A stretch of 64,000 bases of DNA, taken from positions 2,813,001 through 2,877,000 of the forward strand of contig JAPDOI010000010.1 in the NCBI GenBank assembly GCA_029168955.1, read 5' to 3'. Below are positions 1 through 9,599 of the stretch, piece after piece. A program made the translations under genes and the position numbers. Numbering within the stretch: the first letter of the stretch is position 1; the number at the start of each line of letters is the position of its first letter. The stretch is from Aplectana chamaeleonis (lineage: Eukaryota > Nematoda > Chromadorea > Rhabditida > Cosmocercidae). The notes beneath the pieces are model-generated. The model saw nothing but the letters and a program-made list of their open reading frames with translations. It was not told where the DNA came from and did no database searches.

Positions 1-551
1 TTCCCTTATGTAGATCTCGCAGCAGGACGTGCACTGAAGCTGGTAGATGACACCGCTCAATAAGCAATCGCCTTCTGCTCCGTTTGGACATACTGTGCAA
101 TTTTCCGTGTCGCAAGTGCGGTCGTAGAGCCGGTTGCGTACAAGTTGCCGCTTTATGTTGTCCCGAGGGATGTTTATGAGAGCCACATCATCGCTGAGGT
201 CCGCACGCGCAATACATTGCCGTATAGCTGCACTCACTCTGTCGGAAAAGAACGGTAGCTGCAGAGGCACTTTGTTGTCAATTCGATTCGGGAGCCTCAC
301 TCTTCTGCCACGGTCCCGTCGCTGCGCAGTATATCCATTCAGACGAGTAATAGCACCAGCCAGTCTGCGCGACTCTTCTCGCTCTTCGTCTCCCGTACAG
401 ATTTGATTGGCAGTTCTGAACATGTTCCGAATCACGGCGCATTTCACGGCTCCAGGGTGCGCAGATGTTGCGTGAATGACGATGTTCTTGGAGATTTCCT
501 TGCGATACCATTTCACTCTGTATGCACCAGCAGTCACACTTATTTGCGTAT

Positions 552-2049
552 TCAGGAAAGCGAAGCCATCCGTCGAGGGGCTTCTCTGGTGAAGCGTATG
601 TGCTGCGACCGTTGATTGAGAATATCAAACAGCTCATCCATTTCAGTCTGAGTTGACGTGACCACGCAGCAATCGTCGATGTACCTACAGTACAGGATAG
701 GGCTTGCCGGGATAGCACTGGCTCTTCTACTTTGCTCATGAAGCACACCGCCAAAACAAGTGCCAGTCGTTGTCCCATTGCAGAGCCCTCCGACCTGAGC
801 ATAGTAGGTTCCATTCCACTTGAAAATATTGCAATTCAGGCACTCCTTCACTAGCGTCAAGATGTGGCCCTTACTCAAGCCAAACCACGCGATGTCTGTG
901 TGCTCGTCCAGCATGCCAGATAGAGCCTGGAGCCCGTCTCCATTATCCACGTTTGTGTAGTGGGCGTTTACATCGGAAGATTCGATAACACAGTTCTGTT
1001 GATCCCTTAAACAGCGCAGGCGGTCCAGAAGCTGTCCTGTGTTGGCTAGGTGAGAAGGGATGTGCTGAAGAAGTTGACTGATTATTCTAGACAGGAACCA
1101 GGAAATTCGATCTGTCGGTCCCCCACACAGCTGATAATGGGTCGAATTTTGAAAGAATCGGCTGTCATGGAACGGATGTTATCCGGAGACAATTTATGTG
1201 TCTTTATTAGAGAGTAGAAAACGGGACATCTCGAGTTTTCCAGCTTCAGCCTTCTAATAAGCTTTCCGTCCAATCCTGCTGCTTTTCCAACTTCCGTCCA
1301 GGTAATATTTAGTTTTCGACACTGTGCGACAAATTCCTTTTCGTTGCTTCTGTGTGTAGACAGAGGTATCATTCAAATGGAGTTGTGTGATTTCTTGATC
1401 TAATGAGAGAGGTGTAATCACAAACTCTCCTCCCTTGTCGCTCACGGATAGACGAATTTCGTGGCGTTCCAGCTTTTCACGAATCTCCTTGAAACCTTCC
1501 TGCTGTAGTGATGTCAAGTTTTTTTCTTCTTTCACGTCCATGCCTACTGAGCACGTCGCGAATTCCGGATGAAAGAATTCTGAACTTTATATCGACTTCC
1601 GGACGAGGGTCGGGCTCCTTGTAGAACGAACGTGGAAATGGTATAGACGTCAAAATAGAACTCCTACTTCCCTCCATGGTGTTGGGTTGTTCATTACGCC
1701 TGGCTCTGAACCTGAGCTGATCCCTTAAATTATGCAATCCTTTAACAACTTTCCGGTACGTGAATCCATTGACTCCCTGTGTGAGTGCGAAAGAAGGGCC
1801 CAGACTCAAAAAATTGATGGCATTTTCCGAAATTTGCGCATTACCGATTACAGTGACTCTTGCCTCCCGATCATCGGTTACTACCGGCGGACAACTCAGA
1901 GACTCGAGTCGGTGGTCCATTGGTGGTTGGACACTGTTACCAAAAACCCTAACTCGCTGTTCGTTTAGGAGCCTGTCGTACTTAGCACACAGAGTTAATT
2001 TTGCCCCTAGACCGAACAGCATCACATATCCGCTTTGAGCCACTCTCAA
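552..2049 (-). pseudogene. Penelope-like reverse transcriptase, copy A, frameshifted
   Basis: The minus strand encodes, in several frames, the RT of a Penelope-like element. From the N-terminal side: a KGGEFVITPLSLDQEI block near 1440, YSLIKTHKL and FKIRPIISCVG at about 1130-1210, a G(L/S)AMGQRLA-type block near 780, and the catalytic box YCRYIDDCCVV near 680. The YIDD aspartates are intact. The pieces lie in at least three frames (552-950, 1082-1372, 1254-1541, 1477-2049), so the protein cannot be made. The C-terminal GIY-YIG nuclease follows towards position 1 and is cut by the window. The same frames are damaged differently in copy B, so the two copies decayed independently after duplication. 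Confidence 0.85.
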
Positions 2050-2474
2050 TCATTCTCCAACTACTATTCGGTAGGAGACGACGGCATGAACATTCCTTTG
2101 AAACACACTTCAATAAGGTAGAATACAACACGTATTGATTTTTGCCTGAGAACGACTCCTAGTAACTTACGGTAAGCTAAACATTTACAATACTAGAATG
2201 AGACTCAGAAACATTACATATCGATCCTAGCTTCTTATTCAAAATGAACTTCGGTAACACACCGGTTGTTTTGCACCTTCGTAGGAAAATTATTGACTGA
2301 CGAGTGCGAACCACTTGCCTGACGGAGGGCTAAGCTTCCCGAACGAGACCAAACAATTGTGGCGGTATGTTGCGAATGAGATTCCATGTTTGGCTATCTT
2401 GAAACCTGGGCATCATTTGAACGTACTTTTGAGATTCTTTGCCGTGCAGGTTTGAAGAAGGTGAAACTGGTTTA

Positions 2475-2520
2475 TTAGTGGCCTGACGTTTCGAACAAAT
2501 CCTCGTTTTCAAAGGTCTGG
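2475..2520 (-). ncRNA. possible hammerhead-ribozyme relic in Penelope leader, copy A
   Basis: On the minus strand a short block holds a small hairpin followed by GAAACGTCAGGCC and then CTAATAAA. Penelope-like elements are known to carry minimal type I hammerheads in their pseudo-LTRs, with a GAAAC-GUC 3' core and a very short helix III. The flanking GACCU and AGGCC can form most of a helix I. The first core strand reads about UUGAAAA where CUGANGA is expected, and helix II is off by one base, so activity is unlikely. The call rests on position and partial motif only. Confidence 0.25.
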
Positions 2521-2799
2521 AAGTGCTTAAAACTTTTGTGACCTGTGAGTTGCTCCATCAAGCGCTTTTCCCTCTACGACAGGTTTGACAGACTCCAAAA
2601 ACTTGAGTGAGCTACTGAAATTAGCACAGAAACCCAACCACGGCAGTTCTACCAACGACGTGCTCCCGTATCGACCAATTAGACCGCAAGCCAGGAGACA
2701 TTTGAACCCGCCTGATCATACACGGCTGATCGTGCTATAGCTGACACAGCGGTATGAATGGTAGGAAGTCACTAGTAATCACTCATTTTTATTTTTAGT

Positions 2800-5310
2800 C
2801 TTGGGGAGCAGGACATGATATAGGAGACCTCCAGTACTTTCCTCTCTCCAATATCATCCTCATGACTTAGAATCGTTAAAATCGGTCATTTGATGTTAAA
2901 ATCGACTCCACCATGCCCTTCTTGTCTATGTTTTTCAAGAGGATTTACTGTACTCTACCCAGCTAGGTGCTCCTTGACACGAATGTTCAGCAATCTTCAC
3001 GTTTCCCTTATGTAGATCCCGCAGCAGGACGCGCACTGAAGCTTTTGTATGACACCGCTCGATAAGCAAACTCCTTCTGCTCCGTTTGGACCTACTGTGC
3101 AATTTTCCGCGTCGTTTTCCGCAAGTGCCTTAGTAGAGCCGGTTGCGTACAAGTTGCCGCTTTATGTTGCCCCGAGGGATGTTTATGAGAGCTACGTCGT
3201 CTCTGAGATCTGCACGCGATACATATCCGTATAGCTGCGCTCACTCTGTCCGAAAAGAACGGTAGCTGCAGAGGTATTTTGTTGTCGTTTTCACGCGGGA
3301 GCCTCACTCGTCTGCCACGGTCCCGTCACTGCGCAGTATAGCGATTCAGACGAGTAATAGCACTTGCCAGTCCGCGCGACTCTTCTAGCTCTTCGTCTCC
3401 CGTACAGATTTGATTGGCAGTTCTGAACATGTTCCGAATCACGGCGCATTTCACGGCTCCAGGGTGCGCAGATGTTGCGTGAATGACGATGTTCTTGGAG
3501 ATTTCCTTGCGATACCATTTCACTCTGTATGCACCAGCAGTCACACTTATTTGCGTATTCAGGAAAGGAAGCCATCCGTCGTGAGGGGCTTCTCTGGTGA
3601 AGCGTATGTGCTGCGACCGTTGATTGAGAATATCAAACAGCTCATCCATTTCAGTCTGAGTTGACGTGACCACGCAGCAATCGTCGATGTACCTACAGTA
3701 CAGGATAGGTTGCCGGGATAGCACTGGCTCTTCTACTTTGCTCATGAAGCACACCGCCAAAACAAGTGCCAGTCGTTTGTCCCATTGCGAGCCCTCTGAC
3801 CTGAGCATAGTAGGTTCCATTCCACTTGAAAATATTGCAATTCAGGCACTCCTTCACTAGCGTCAAGATGTGGCCCTTACTCAAGCCAAACGTCGCGATG
3901 TCTGTGTGCTCGTCCAGCATTCAGATAGAGCCTGGAGCGCGTCTCCATTATCCACGTTTGTGTAGAGCGCGTTTACATCGAAAAGATTCGATAACACAGT
4001 TCTGTTGATCCACTTAAACAGCGCAGGCGGTCCAGAAGCTGTCCTGTGTTGGCTAGGTGAGAAGGGATGTGCTGAAGAAGTTGACTGATTATTCTAGACA
4101 GGAACCAGGAAATTCGATCTGTCGGTCCCCCACACAGCTGATAATGGGTCGAATTTTGAAAGAATCGGCTGCCATGGAACGGATGTTATCCGGAGACAAT
4201 TTATGTGTCTTTATTAGAGAGTAGAAAACGGGACATCTCGAGTTTTCCAGCTTCAGCCTTCTAATAAGCTTTCCGTCAATCCTGCTGCTTTTTCCAACTT
4301 CCGTCCAGGTATTATTTAGTTTTCGACACTGTGCGACAAATTCCTTTTTCGTTGCTTGTGTGTAGACAGAGGTATCATTCAAATGGAGTTGTGTGATTTC
4401 TTGATCTAATGAGAGAGGGGGAATCACAAACTCTCCTCCCTTGTCGCTCACGGAGACTCCAAATTCGTGTCGTTCCAGCTTTTCACGAACCTCATTAAAA
4501 CGTTCCAGCTGTTCTGATGTCACGTTTTTGCTTCTTTCACGTCCATGCCTACTGAACTTTGCGAATTCCAGATGAAGAAACCCTGATCTTCATATTGACT
4601 TCCGGCAGTGGGTTGTGCTCCTTGTATAACGAACGTGGAAATGGTATAGACGTCAAAATAGAATTCCTACTTCCCTCCATGGTGTTGGGTTGTTCATTAC
4701 GCCTGGCTCTGAACCTGAGCTGATCCCTTAAATTATGCAATCCTTTAACAACTTTCCGGTACGTGAATCCATTGACTCCCTGTGTGAGTGCGAAAGAAGG
4801 GCCCAGACTCAAAAAATTGATGGCGTTTTCCGAAATTGGCGCATTACCGATTACAGTGACTCTTGCCTCCCGATCATCGGTTACTACCGGCGGACAACTC
4901 AGAGACTCGAGTCGGTGGTCCATTGGTGGTTGGACACTGTTACCAAAAACCCTAACTCGCTGTTCGTTTAGGAGCCTGTCGTACTTAGCACACAGAGTTA
5001 ATTTTGCCCTAGACCGAACAGCATCACATATCCGCTTTGAGCCACTCTCAATCATTCTCCAACTACTATTCGGTAGGAGACGACGGCATGAACATTCCTT
5101 TGAAACACACTTCAATAAGGTAGAATACAACACGTATTGATTTTGCCTGAGAACGACTCCTAGTAACTTACGGTAAACATTTACAATACTAGAATGAGAC
5201 TCAGAAACATTACATATCGATCCTAGCTTCTTATTCAAAATGAACTTCGGTAACACACCGGTTGTTTTGCACCTTCGTAGGAAAATTATTGACTGACGAG
5301 TGCGAACCAC
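2800..5310 (-). pseudogene. Penelope-like RT plus GIY-YIG endonuclease, copy B, frameshifted
   Basis: The minus strand carries the same protein as copy A. An N-terminal region spans 5310-4549 (253 codons open), with KGGEFVIPPLSLDQEI and YSLIKTHKL at 4523-4089. The RT catalytic block with YCRYIDDCCVV lies within 3820-3326. The GIY-YIG region at about 3300-2800 is broken. Frames change between blocks near 4540, 3900 and 3300. In the family this single polyprotein primes reverse transcription at the chromosomal nick made by its nuclease. This copy is not translatable as one chain. Confidence 0.8.
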
Positions 5311-5469
5311 TTTGACGGAGGGCTAAAGCTTCCGAACGAGACCAAACAATTGTGGCGGTATGTTGCGAATGAGATTCCATGTTTAGCTGTCTTGAAACCT
5401 GGGCATGAGTTGAACGTACTTTTGTGATTCTTTGCCGTGCAGGTTTGATAAACGGTGAAACTGGTTTAT

Positions 5470-5515
5470 TAGTGGCCTGACGTTTCAGAACAAATCGTCG
5501 TTTTCGAAGGCCTGA
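5470..5515 (-). ncRNA. possible hammerhead-ribozyme relic in Penelope leader, copy B
   Basis: This is the counterpart of the block at 2475-2520. The minus strand has GGCCT and AGGCC, which pair perfectly as a helix I, around a small hairpin and GAAACGTC. The first core strand is more eroded than in copy A. Its value is comparative: both copies keep GAAACGTCAGGCCACTAATAAA at the same place in the leader. Confidence 0.22.
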
Positions 5516-5729
5516 AAGTGCTAAAAATGTTAGTGACCGGTGAGTTGCTGCATCAGGCGCTTCTCCCTCTACGACAAGTGCAACAAGCCCCAAAAACTTG
5601 AGTAAGCCACCGAAATCAGCACAGAAACCCACCCACGCCAGTTCCACCAACGACGAGCTCCCGTATCGACCAGATATACCGCAAGCCAGGAGACAAGTGA
5701 ACCCGCCTGGTCATACACGGCTGATCGTG

Positions 5730-6471
5730 CTATAGCTGGCACAGCGGTATGAATGGTAGGAAGTCACTAGTAATGGAAATGCACTCATTTCTATTATTGA
5801 GTCTGGAGGAGCGGGACATGATATAGAAGGCCTCCAGTGCTTTCCTCGCTCCAATATCCTCCTCACGACTTAGAATCGTGCATTTGATGTCAAAATCAAC
5901 TCCACCATGCTCTTCTTGCCTGTGTTTTCCAAGGGAGTTAATGTATTCTTGCACCGCTTTCCTGCTAGGTGCTCCTTGACACGAATGTTCAGCATTCTTC
6001 CCGTTTCTATGTAGATCTCGCAGCAGGACGTGCACTGAAGCTGGTAGATGACACCGCTCAATAAGCAATCGCCTTCTGCTCCGTTTGGACATACTGTGCA
6101 ATTTTCCGTGTCGCAAGTGCGGTCGTAGAGCCGGTTGCGTACAAGTTGCCGCTTTATGTTGTCCCGAGGGATGTTTATGAGAGCCACATCATCGCTGAGG
6201 TCCGCACGCGCAATACATTGCCGTATAGCTGCACTCACTCTGTCGGAAAAGAACGGTAGCTGCAGAGGCACTTTGTTGTCAATTCGATTCGTTAGCCTCA
6301 CTCTTCTGCCACGGTCCCGTCGCTGCGCAGTATATCCATTCAGACGAGTAATAGCACCAGCCAGTCTGCGCGACTCTTCTCGCTCTTCGTCTCCCGTACA
6401 GATTTGATTGGCAGTTCTGAACATGTTCCGAATCACGGCGCATTTCACGGCTCCAGGGTGCGCAGATGTTG
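5730..6471 (-). mobile_element. Penelope-like retroelement, copy C (5'-truncated, pseudo-LTR-like)
   Basis: Copy C matches copy A almost base for base from 6008 to about 6471, then ends abruptly. Copy A continues with cgtgaatgacg where copy C goes into unrelated AT-rich DNA. Only the 3' end of the element (nuclease and tail) is present, lying immediately upstream of copy B in reading direction. That is the geometry of a Penelope pseudo-LTR created by 5'-truncated insertion. Confidence 0.8.
5730..6471 (-). pseudogene. GIY-YIG endonuclease domain of Penelope-like element, copy C
   Basis: Minus-strand frames 6505-5870 and 6116-5730 encode the C-terminal nuclease. A basic linker is followed by an RAIxxxLxxNI-type stretch, a Cys pair region (TCDTENCTVCPNG), the GIY-YIG-like core GVIYQLQCTSC then YIETGR, and RVKEHLAGKRC. 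The tail continues in another frame as EEDIGARKALEAFYI and ends near LNNRNECISIT. The order CxxC, then GIY-YIG, then a tail resembling MNRxEECxSIT is characteristic of endonuclease-bearing Penelope-like elements. The ORF start at 6505 is outside the element and artefactual. One frameshift near 5880 and the 5' truncation make it a pseudogene. Confidence 0.82.
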
Positions 6472-6961
6472 AAAAAGTCCCTTTTTCGCAATATATAAGC
6501 TGCATTACGAGGTCATTTACTACAGACTTAGCTTAGAACAAGACACTTGTGATATTCGCATTAGCAAAAGAAAAATCCCAACTTACATTAATTTTTGGCC
6601 GACAGAGACAGGCTATTGGCCGATGGAAATGCTGTACTAGCTATAGACTGTAAAATAGTGAAGTTCTGGTAGATTCTGTGCGTGCTTGAACAGGGGCGGA
6701 AGAAAAAACATTCAATTATATAGACGAAACAATGGCCCCAGTGCTCGTTCTGATCCCAAGTGTGCTCCAATCGTGCGTGATGCGCTGCGCCACTGAAGCG
6801 CCGCGGCAGCCGGCCTAAAATGGTAATACCGTAAAGGGGTGCGTTTCAAGAATGCTTACATTGCGCCTTGGGAAGACAAGTAGCCTTAACATGAACAAGT
6901 TTGGTTCCCTTGGCTACGATTTTGAACTGCGAACAACTTCTATGCCGTCGTGATTTCTATC
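6472..6961. other. non-coding stretch, nothing recognised
   Basis: AT-rich at the left, GC-richer near 6780-6830. No ORF with recognisable content and no clear repeat beyond the Penelope truncation point. Confidence 0.5.
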
Positions 6962-7153
6962 GTTATCGGAGCCAAGTTCCGGTCCGAACCTGCAGACGAT
7001 TGTTGCTCCATCACGCCCCTGTGACTGTGGCGAACCGTGCTGGGAGCACGCGGTCCCGGCATGATTGGCCTTTGTGCCAGTACGATCACCATCGAGTTGC
7101 GTGAAGCGACGGCGGTTGTCCTCAAGTTTGTACTGGAATTTCGCACCGATAAT
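6962..7153. mobile_element. MITE, about 190 bp, terminal inverted repeats
   Basis: The left end TATCGGAGCCAAGTTCC and the reverse complement of the right end (TATCGGTGCGAAATTCC) match with few differences over about 22 bases. The interior is related to the element at 9050-9241: weakly similar minus-strand translations contain VASRNSMVIVLAQRP here and VASHDTMIIVLGERL there. It is a short non-autonomous element with no coding potential of its own. Confidence 0.6.
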
Positions 7154-7316
7154 GACAGTACGTTTGAATGAAAACTTTTTGCCACAGGAACATTCCTGGA
7201 ACGCATCTCAGCGCAACCTACCAGCTAACGTGTTCCACTGACAATCTGTTTGAGCGAACCTCCGATTATATTCTACGGCTTGCCGTATTTTATGCAATCT
7301 TCACCTCTGGTTGCAG

Positions 7317-7416
7317 GGACAAGTACCAGTTCGGACCTGGAGTCAACACGATGAGGGAGTTCATCTGCGCGGCACAAGTCGGATGCGTAATTGTTTTGGA
7401 AGAAGCGGATTGCTTG
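7317..7416 (+). other. candidate exon of an unrecognised gene
   Basis: A 100-base open stretch is bounded by a plausible acceptor (tggttgcag) and a strong donor (gtaagtag). It translates as DKYQFGPGVNTMREFICAA and ends EEADCL. The frame is open back to 7168, where another acceptor-like ccacag lies at about 7190. I do not recognise the protein. It could be one exon of a decayed transposon gene or chance. Confidence 0.25.
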
Positions 7417-7424
7417 GTAAGTAG

Positions 7425-7883
7425 TATTATATTTCTGTCCTTTTTTTTGAAATACCGGCTTTGAGGCGTTTTCAGGTTGAATGATTAGGCTCAAGTGCCT
7501 CATTAACGCACTCTGTGTCCGCGAATCTTAAACTACATTTTATACACTGCGCGAGTCGTGTGTATTTCGTGCGAATCCGCCTCCAGCTTCTTGCGTGAAA
7601 AGTTCGCATCCGAAGTCAACGCGGATTTCACTGACTCGTTTGGTTCCCTCGTGACGATGTATCCTTTGGTTCCGAGCCAGATTTACTCTGGTCCCCCGCG
7701 CGCTTGTGCGGAGCGAGGGTAAATACAGCGAAAATTTCTGGGGAGAAGGAGACGCAGCGTACGCAAGCGACGAACGGAAGTAAATCACACTTGGAAACAC
7801 ATGATACTTAGCGTTGGAGCAATCTACACCGTTCGAAGTGATTCAAAGCGAACGGCGCGATCCGTGCCGACTGTTACATAAAC
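7425..7883. other. non-coding stretch, nothing recognised
   Basis: Short ORFs on both strands have no recognisable content, and no repeat was seen. Confidence 0.4.
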
Positions 7884-8000
7884 CCTAGTGATACTTTGCG
7901 TCCCCCATTGAAGGCTGCCGCAAACGTGGTGCATTTATGTTATAGCATATGGCCATGAGTTTGCGCCAGCCTCCAATAGGGAACGCAAAGTCCCACTAGG
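7884..8000. mobile_element. 117-bp near-perfect palindromic MITE
   Basis: CCTAGTGATACTTTGCGT at the left is mirrored by ACGCAAAGTCCCACTAGG at the right. Pairing continues inward about 43 bases through GGCTGCCGCAAAC and GTTTGCGCCAGCC, leaving a loop of about 30 bases. There is no coding capacity. Arm lengths suggest a MITE rather than a transcription terminator. Confidence 0.75.
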
Positions 8001-8179
8001 ATCCATGCCGTCTGTATGCCCTGAGCCCGTATACATACCTCTCCACCAACACCTCTGTCATCGCGGAGCCCTTGTGTGGTTGACTAGTTTCCTGTATCAA
8101 TTAGTCACAAATGCAGGGTCAAGCATGGCGTTGCGAAATTTCTTGGAATCGCAGAGACCCCCGTCATCAATTTTCTTCC

Positions 8180-8366
8180 GGTGCTATGTGGGATGGGGTC
8201 ACCGTCGTATCGCACTTGGCCATGCCCATTTTTCCGTGCCTCAATGACTCTCCTGATTTTGGCAGGGAGGGAAACCTCGGGGAGGTGCTCAAATTCAGTG
8301 CGGCACGGTGAAATGGGCGTAGCCATGTGCACCGCGCCGCAGAGTCCCCCCATCGCATATAGCACC
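8180..8366. mobile_element. 187-bp inverted-repeat MITE
   Basis: GGTGCTATGTGGGATGGGG at the left pairs with the reverse complement of the right end, GGTGCTATATGCGATGGGG. Matching continues through GGCCATGCCCATTTTTCCGTG for about 60 bases. Overlapping ORFs on both strands here are by-products of the palindrome. Confidence 0.7.
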
Positions 8367-9049
8367 TTCTTTTTAACATCTAAAACCCTTGCGACCCCCC
8401 CCCCTGAGGCGCGATTTCTGGGCAGTCTATATTTGATAACTAAAACTGTCAGACGCCCGAAATTCATTCAGTAGTCGGGCTCAAGCGTCTAAAACCTGAG
8501 CAGTGCTACGATTCTGTCCTTTGGTGAACAAAAATATCGATATTTTTTGGGATCTCTTCACCAAATTTTCATTTGCGGTCCAAAAATTTTGCGATCCCCC
8601 CATAACCTTCATTTTCGGGCCAAAATTTTCGATCTCCCTACCGACCGTGGCAGAGTTTTGCAACCCCGCTTCACCCTGCATGAGTGAGCTTCGCGGGGGG
8701 GGTGTTCGGCGAGAGGTATGCATACAGTATCTGGATTTGCTAGAGATAGGAACCATTATGCCGGGACCATGCATTGATCTACACTATCCGAGAGGGGGTT
8801 GGAGTTAGACGCGGGGATCGGACGCTTGTGATGAAAAGATCTAAGTTCAAGGTTTGTTCGAAAGATTCCTGACGTTAGGGACGGAGATATTCGTAAAGAG
8901 GTTTATAGAGAGGATTTGCCCCAGATTGAACGGCAGTGATAATTTTTTTCCAAGTTGGGGAACAATTCGGCCTGGTGAAACTAACTACATACTTACTCCA
9001 TCGCCTTTTTAGACTGCCGTAAATTCTACGTTTGTAGACAAATAGACTG
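8367..9049. other. non-coding stretch with C-rich runs
   Basis: Several runs of 6-10 C or G occur at 8395, 8597 and 8696. No gene or repeat unit was identified. Confidence 0.4.
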
Positions 9050-9241
9050 TCGTCCTCGAAGCCAAATCCCGGTCCGCATTTGCGTACTATGGCTGTTGCA
9101 CCACGCAACAGGACGAAGATCGTGCTAGGACCACATGGTCCCGTCACGACTAACCTTTCTCCCAGCACGATTATCATCGTATCGTGTGATGCAACCACTG
9201 TTGTCCGCTAGTGCGGACCGGGATCTGGCTCCGAGAACGAC
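9050..9241. mobile_element. MITE, about 190 bp, related to 6962-7153
   Basis: Left end TCGTCCTCGAAGCCAAATCC and the reverse complement of the right end, TCGTTCTCGGAGCCAGATCC, continue together through CGGTCCGCA. The interior shares order and length with the MITE at 6962-7153, so the two are probably one family at different ages. Confidence 0.65.
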
Positions 9242-9471
9242 ATTATATGGGAAGTTACGAAATAGTAAGGATCAGAGAGGCAGCTCTGAGTGGATGAACG
9301 AGTGAACGAAATTTCCTCTATCGGGCCAAACTCACCTCTCCCGACCCCCCCCCACACTCAACTCGTTCTGCCGCAACACAATTCCGTGAGCCCTAGTGCA
9401 TACTTCGAGCTACAGGCGACGCGACAGTGTTTGTCCTATAAATCGCCCGAAAGTATAGAGTTTGCTCAATC

Positions 9472-9595
9472 ATTTTAGTCTGATGAATGGACGGGGCTGC
9501 GACGGTAGATCACCGCTAGCAAATCGAACCCCATTCTCCAGTGAGGCCGCCAACCCCGCACGGCCAGCCGCCTGGTCCATGCGTCAGACTAAAAT
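9472..9595. mobile_element. 124-bp MITE with ATTTTAGTCTGA ends (copy 1)
   Basis: It begins ATTTTAGTCTGATGAATGGAC and ends with the inverse of ATTTTAGTCTGACGCATGGAC. A second copy, in opposite orientation and also exactly 124 bp, lies at 50263-50386. The match continues about 17 bases into one flank, so the mobile unit may be slightly larger than the palindrome. Confidence 0.75.
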
Positions 9596-9599
9596 GAAA

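Larger units (their letters stand above)
1..2730 (-). mobile_element. Penelope-like retroelement, copy A (3' end cut by window edge)
   Basis: This is the leftmost of three head-to-tail copies of one retroelement. Position 1 onward matches about 3003 onward (copy B) and 6002 onward (copy C), so the repeat period is about 3.0 kb. The element reads on the minus strand: leader region near 2730, reverse transcriptase at about 550-2050, GIY-YIG endonuclease running off the left edge. A head-to-tail array of partial copies is the usual arrangement of Penelope-like elements, where an upstream partial copy acts as a pseudo-LTR. The boundary with copy B is set approximately, from where the endonuclease reading frame of the next copy ends. 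Confidence 0.85.
2731..5729 (-). mobile_element. Penelope-like retroelement, copy B (full-length unit)
   Basis: This is the only copy complete within the window: leader near 5.4-5.7 kb, RT at 3.3-5.3 kb, nuclease at about 2.75-3.3 kb. It is flanked directly on both sides by further copies in the same orientation. Small indels against copies A and C are scattered throughout. One example is a change from CACATCATCGCTGAGG in A and C to a different sequence near 3193 in B. B is therefore an older or independently diverged unit rather than a fresh tandem duplicate. Confidence 0.85.

Noticed and set aside
134..814. Plus-strand and alternate-frame ORFs over the Penelope copies
   Set aside because: They recur identically in copies A, B and C opposite the RT/endonuclease and are shadows of it.
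7884..8000. Transcription terminator or structured RNA
   Set aside because: The 43-base arms with a 30-base loop and no adjacent gene fit a MITE better.
8105..8474. Several overlapping 60-120 codon ORFs on both strands
   Set aside because: They are generated by the inverted-repeat MITE at 8180-8366; no family resemblance.
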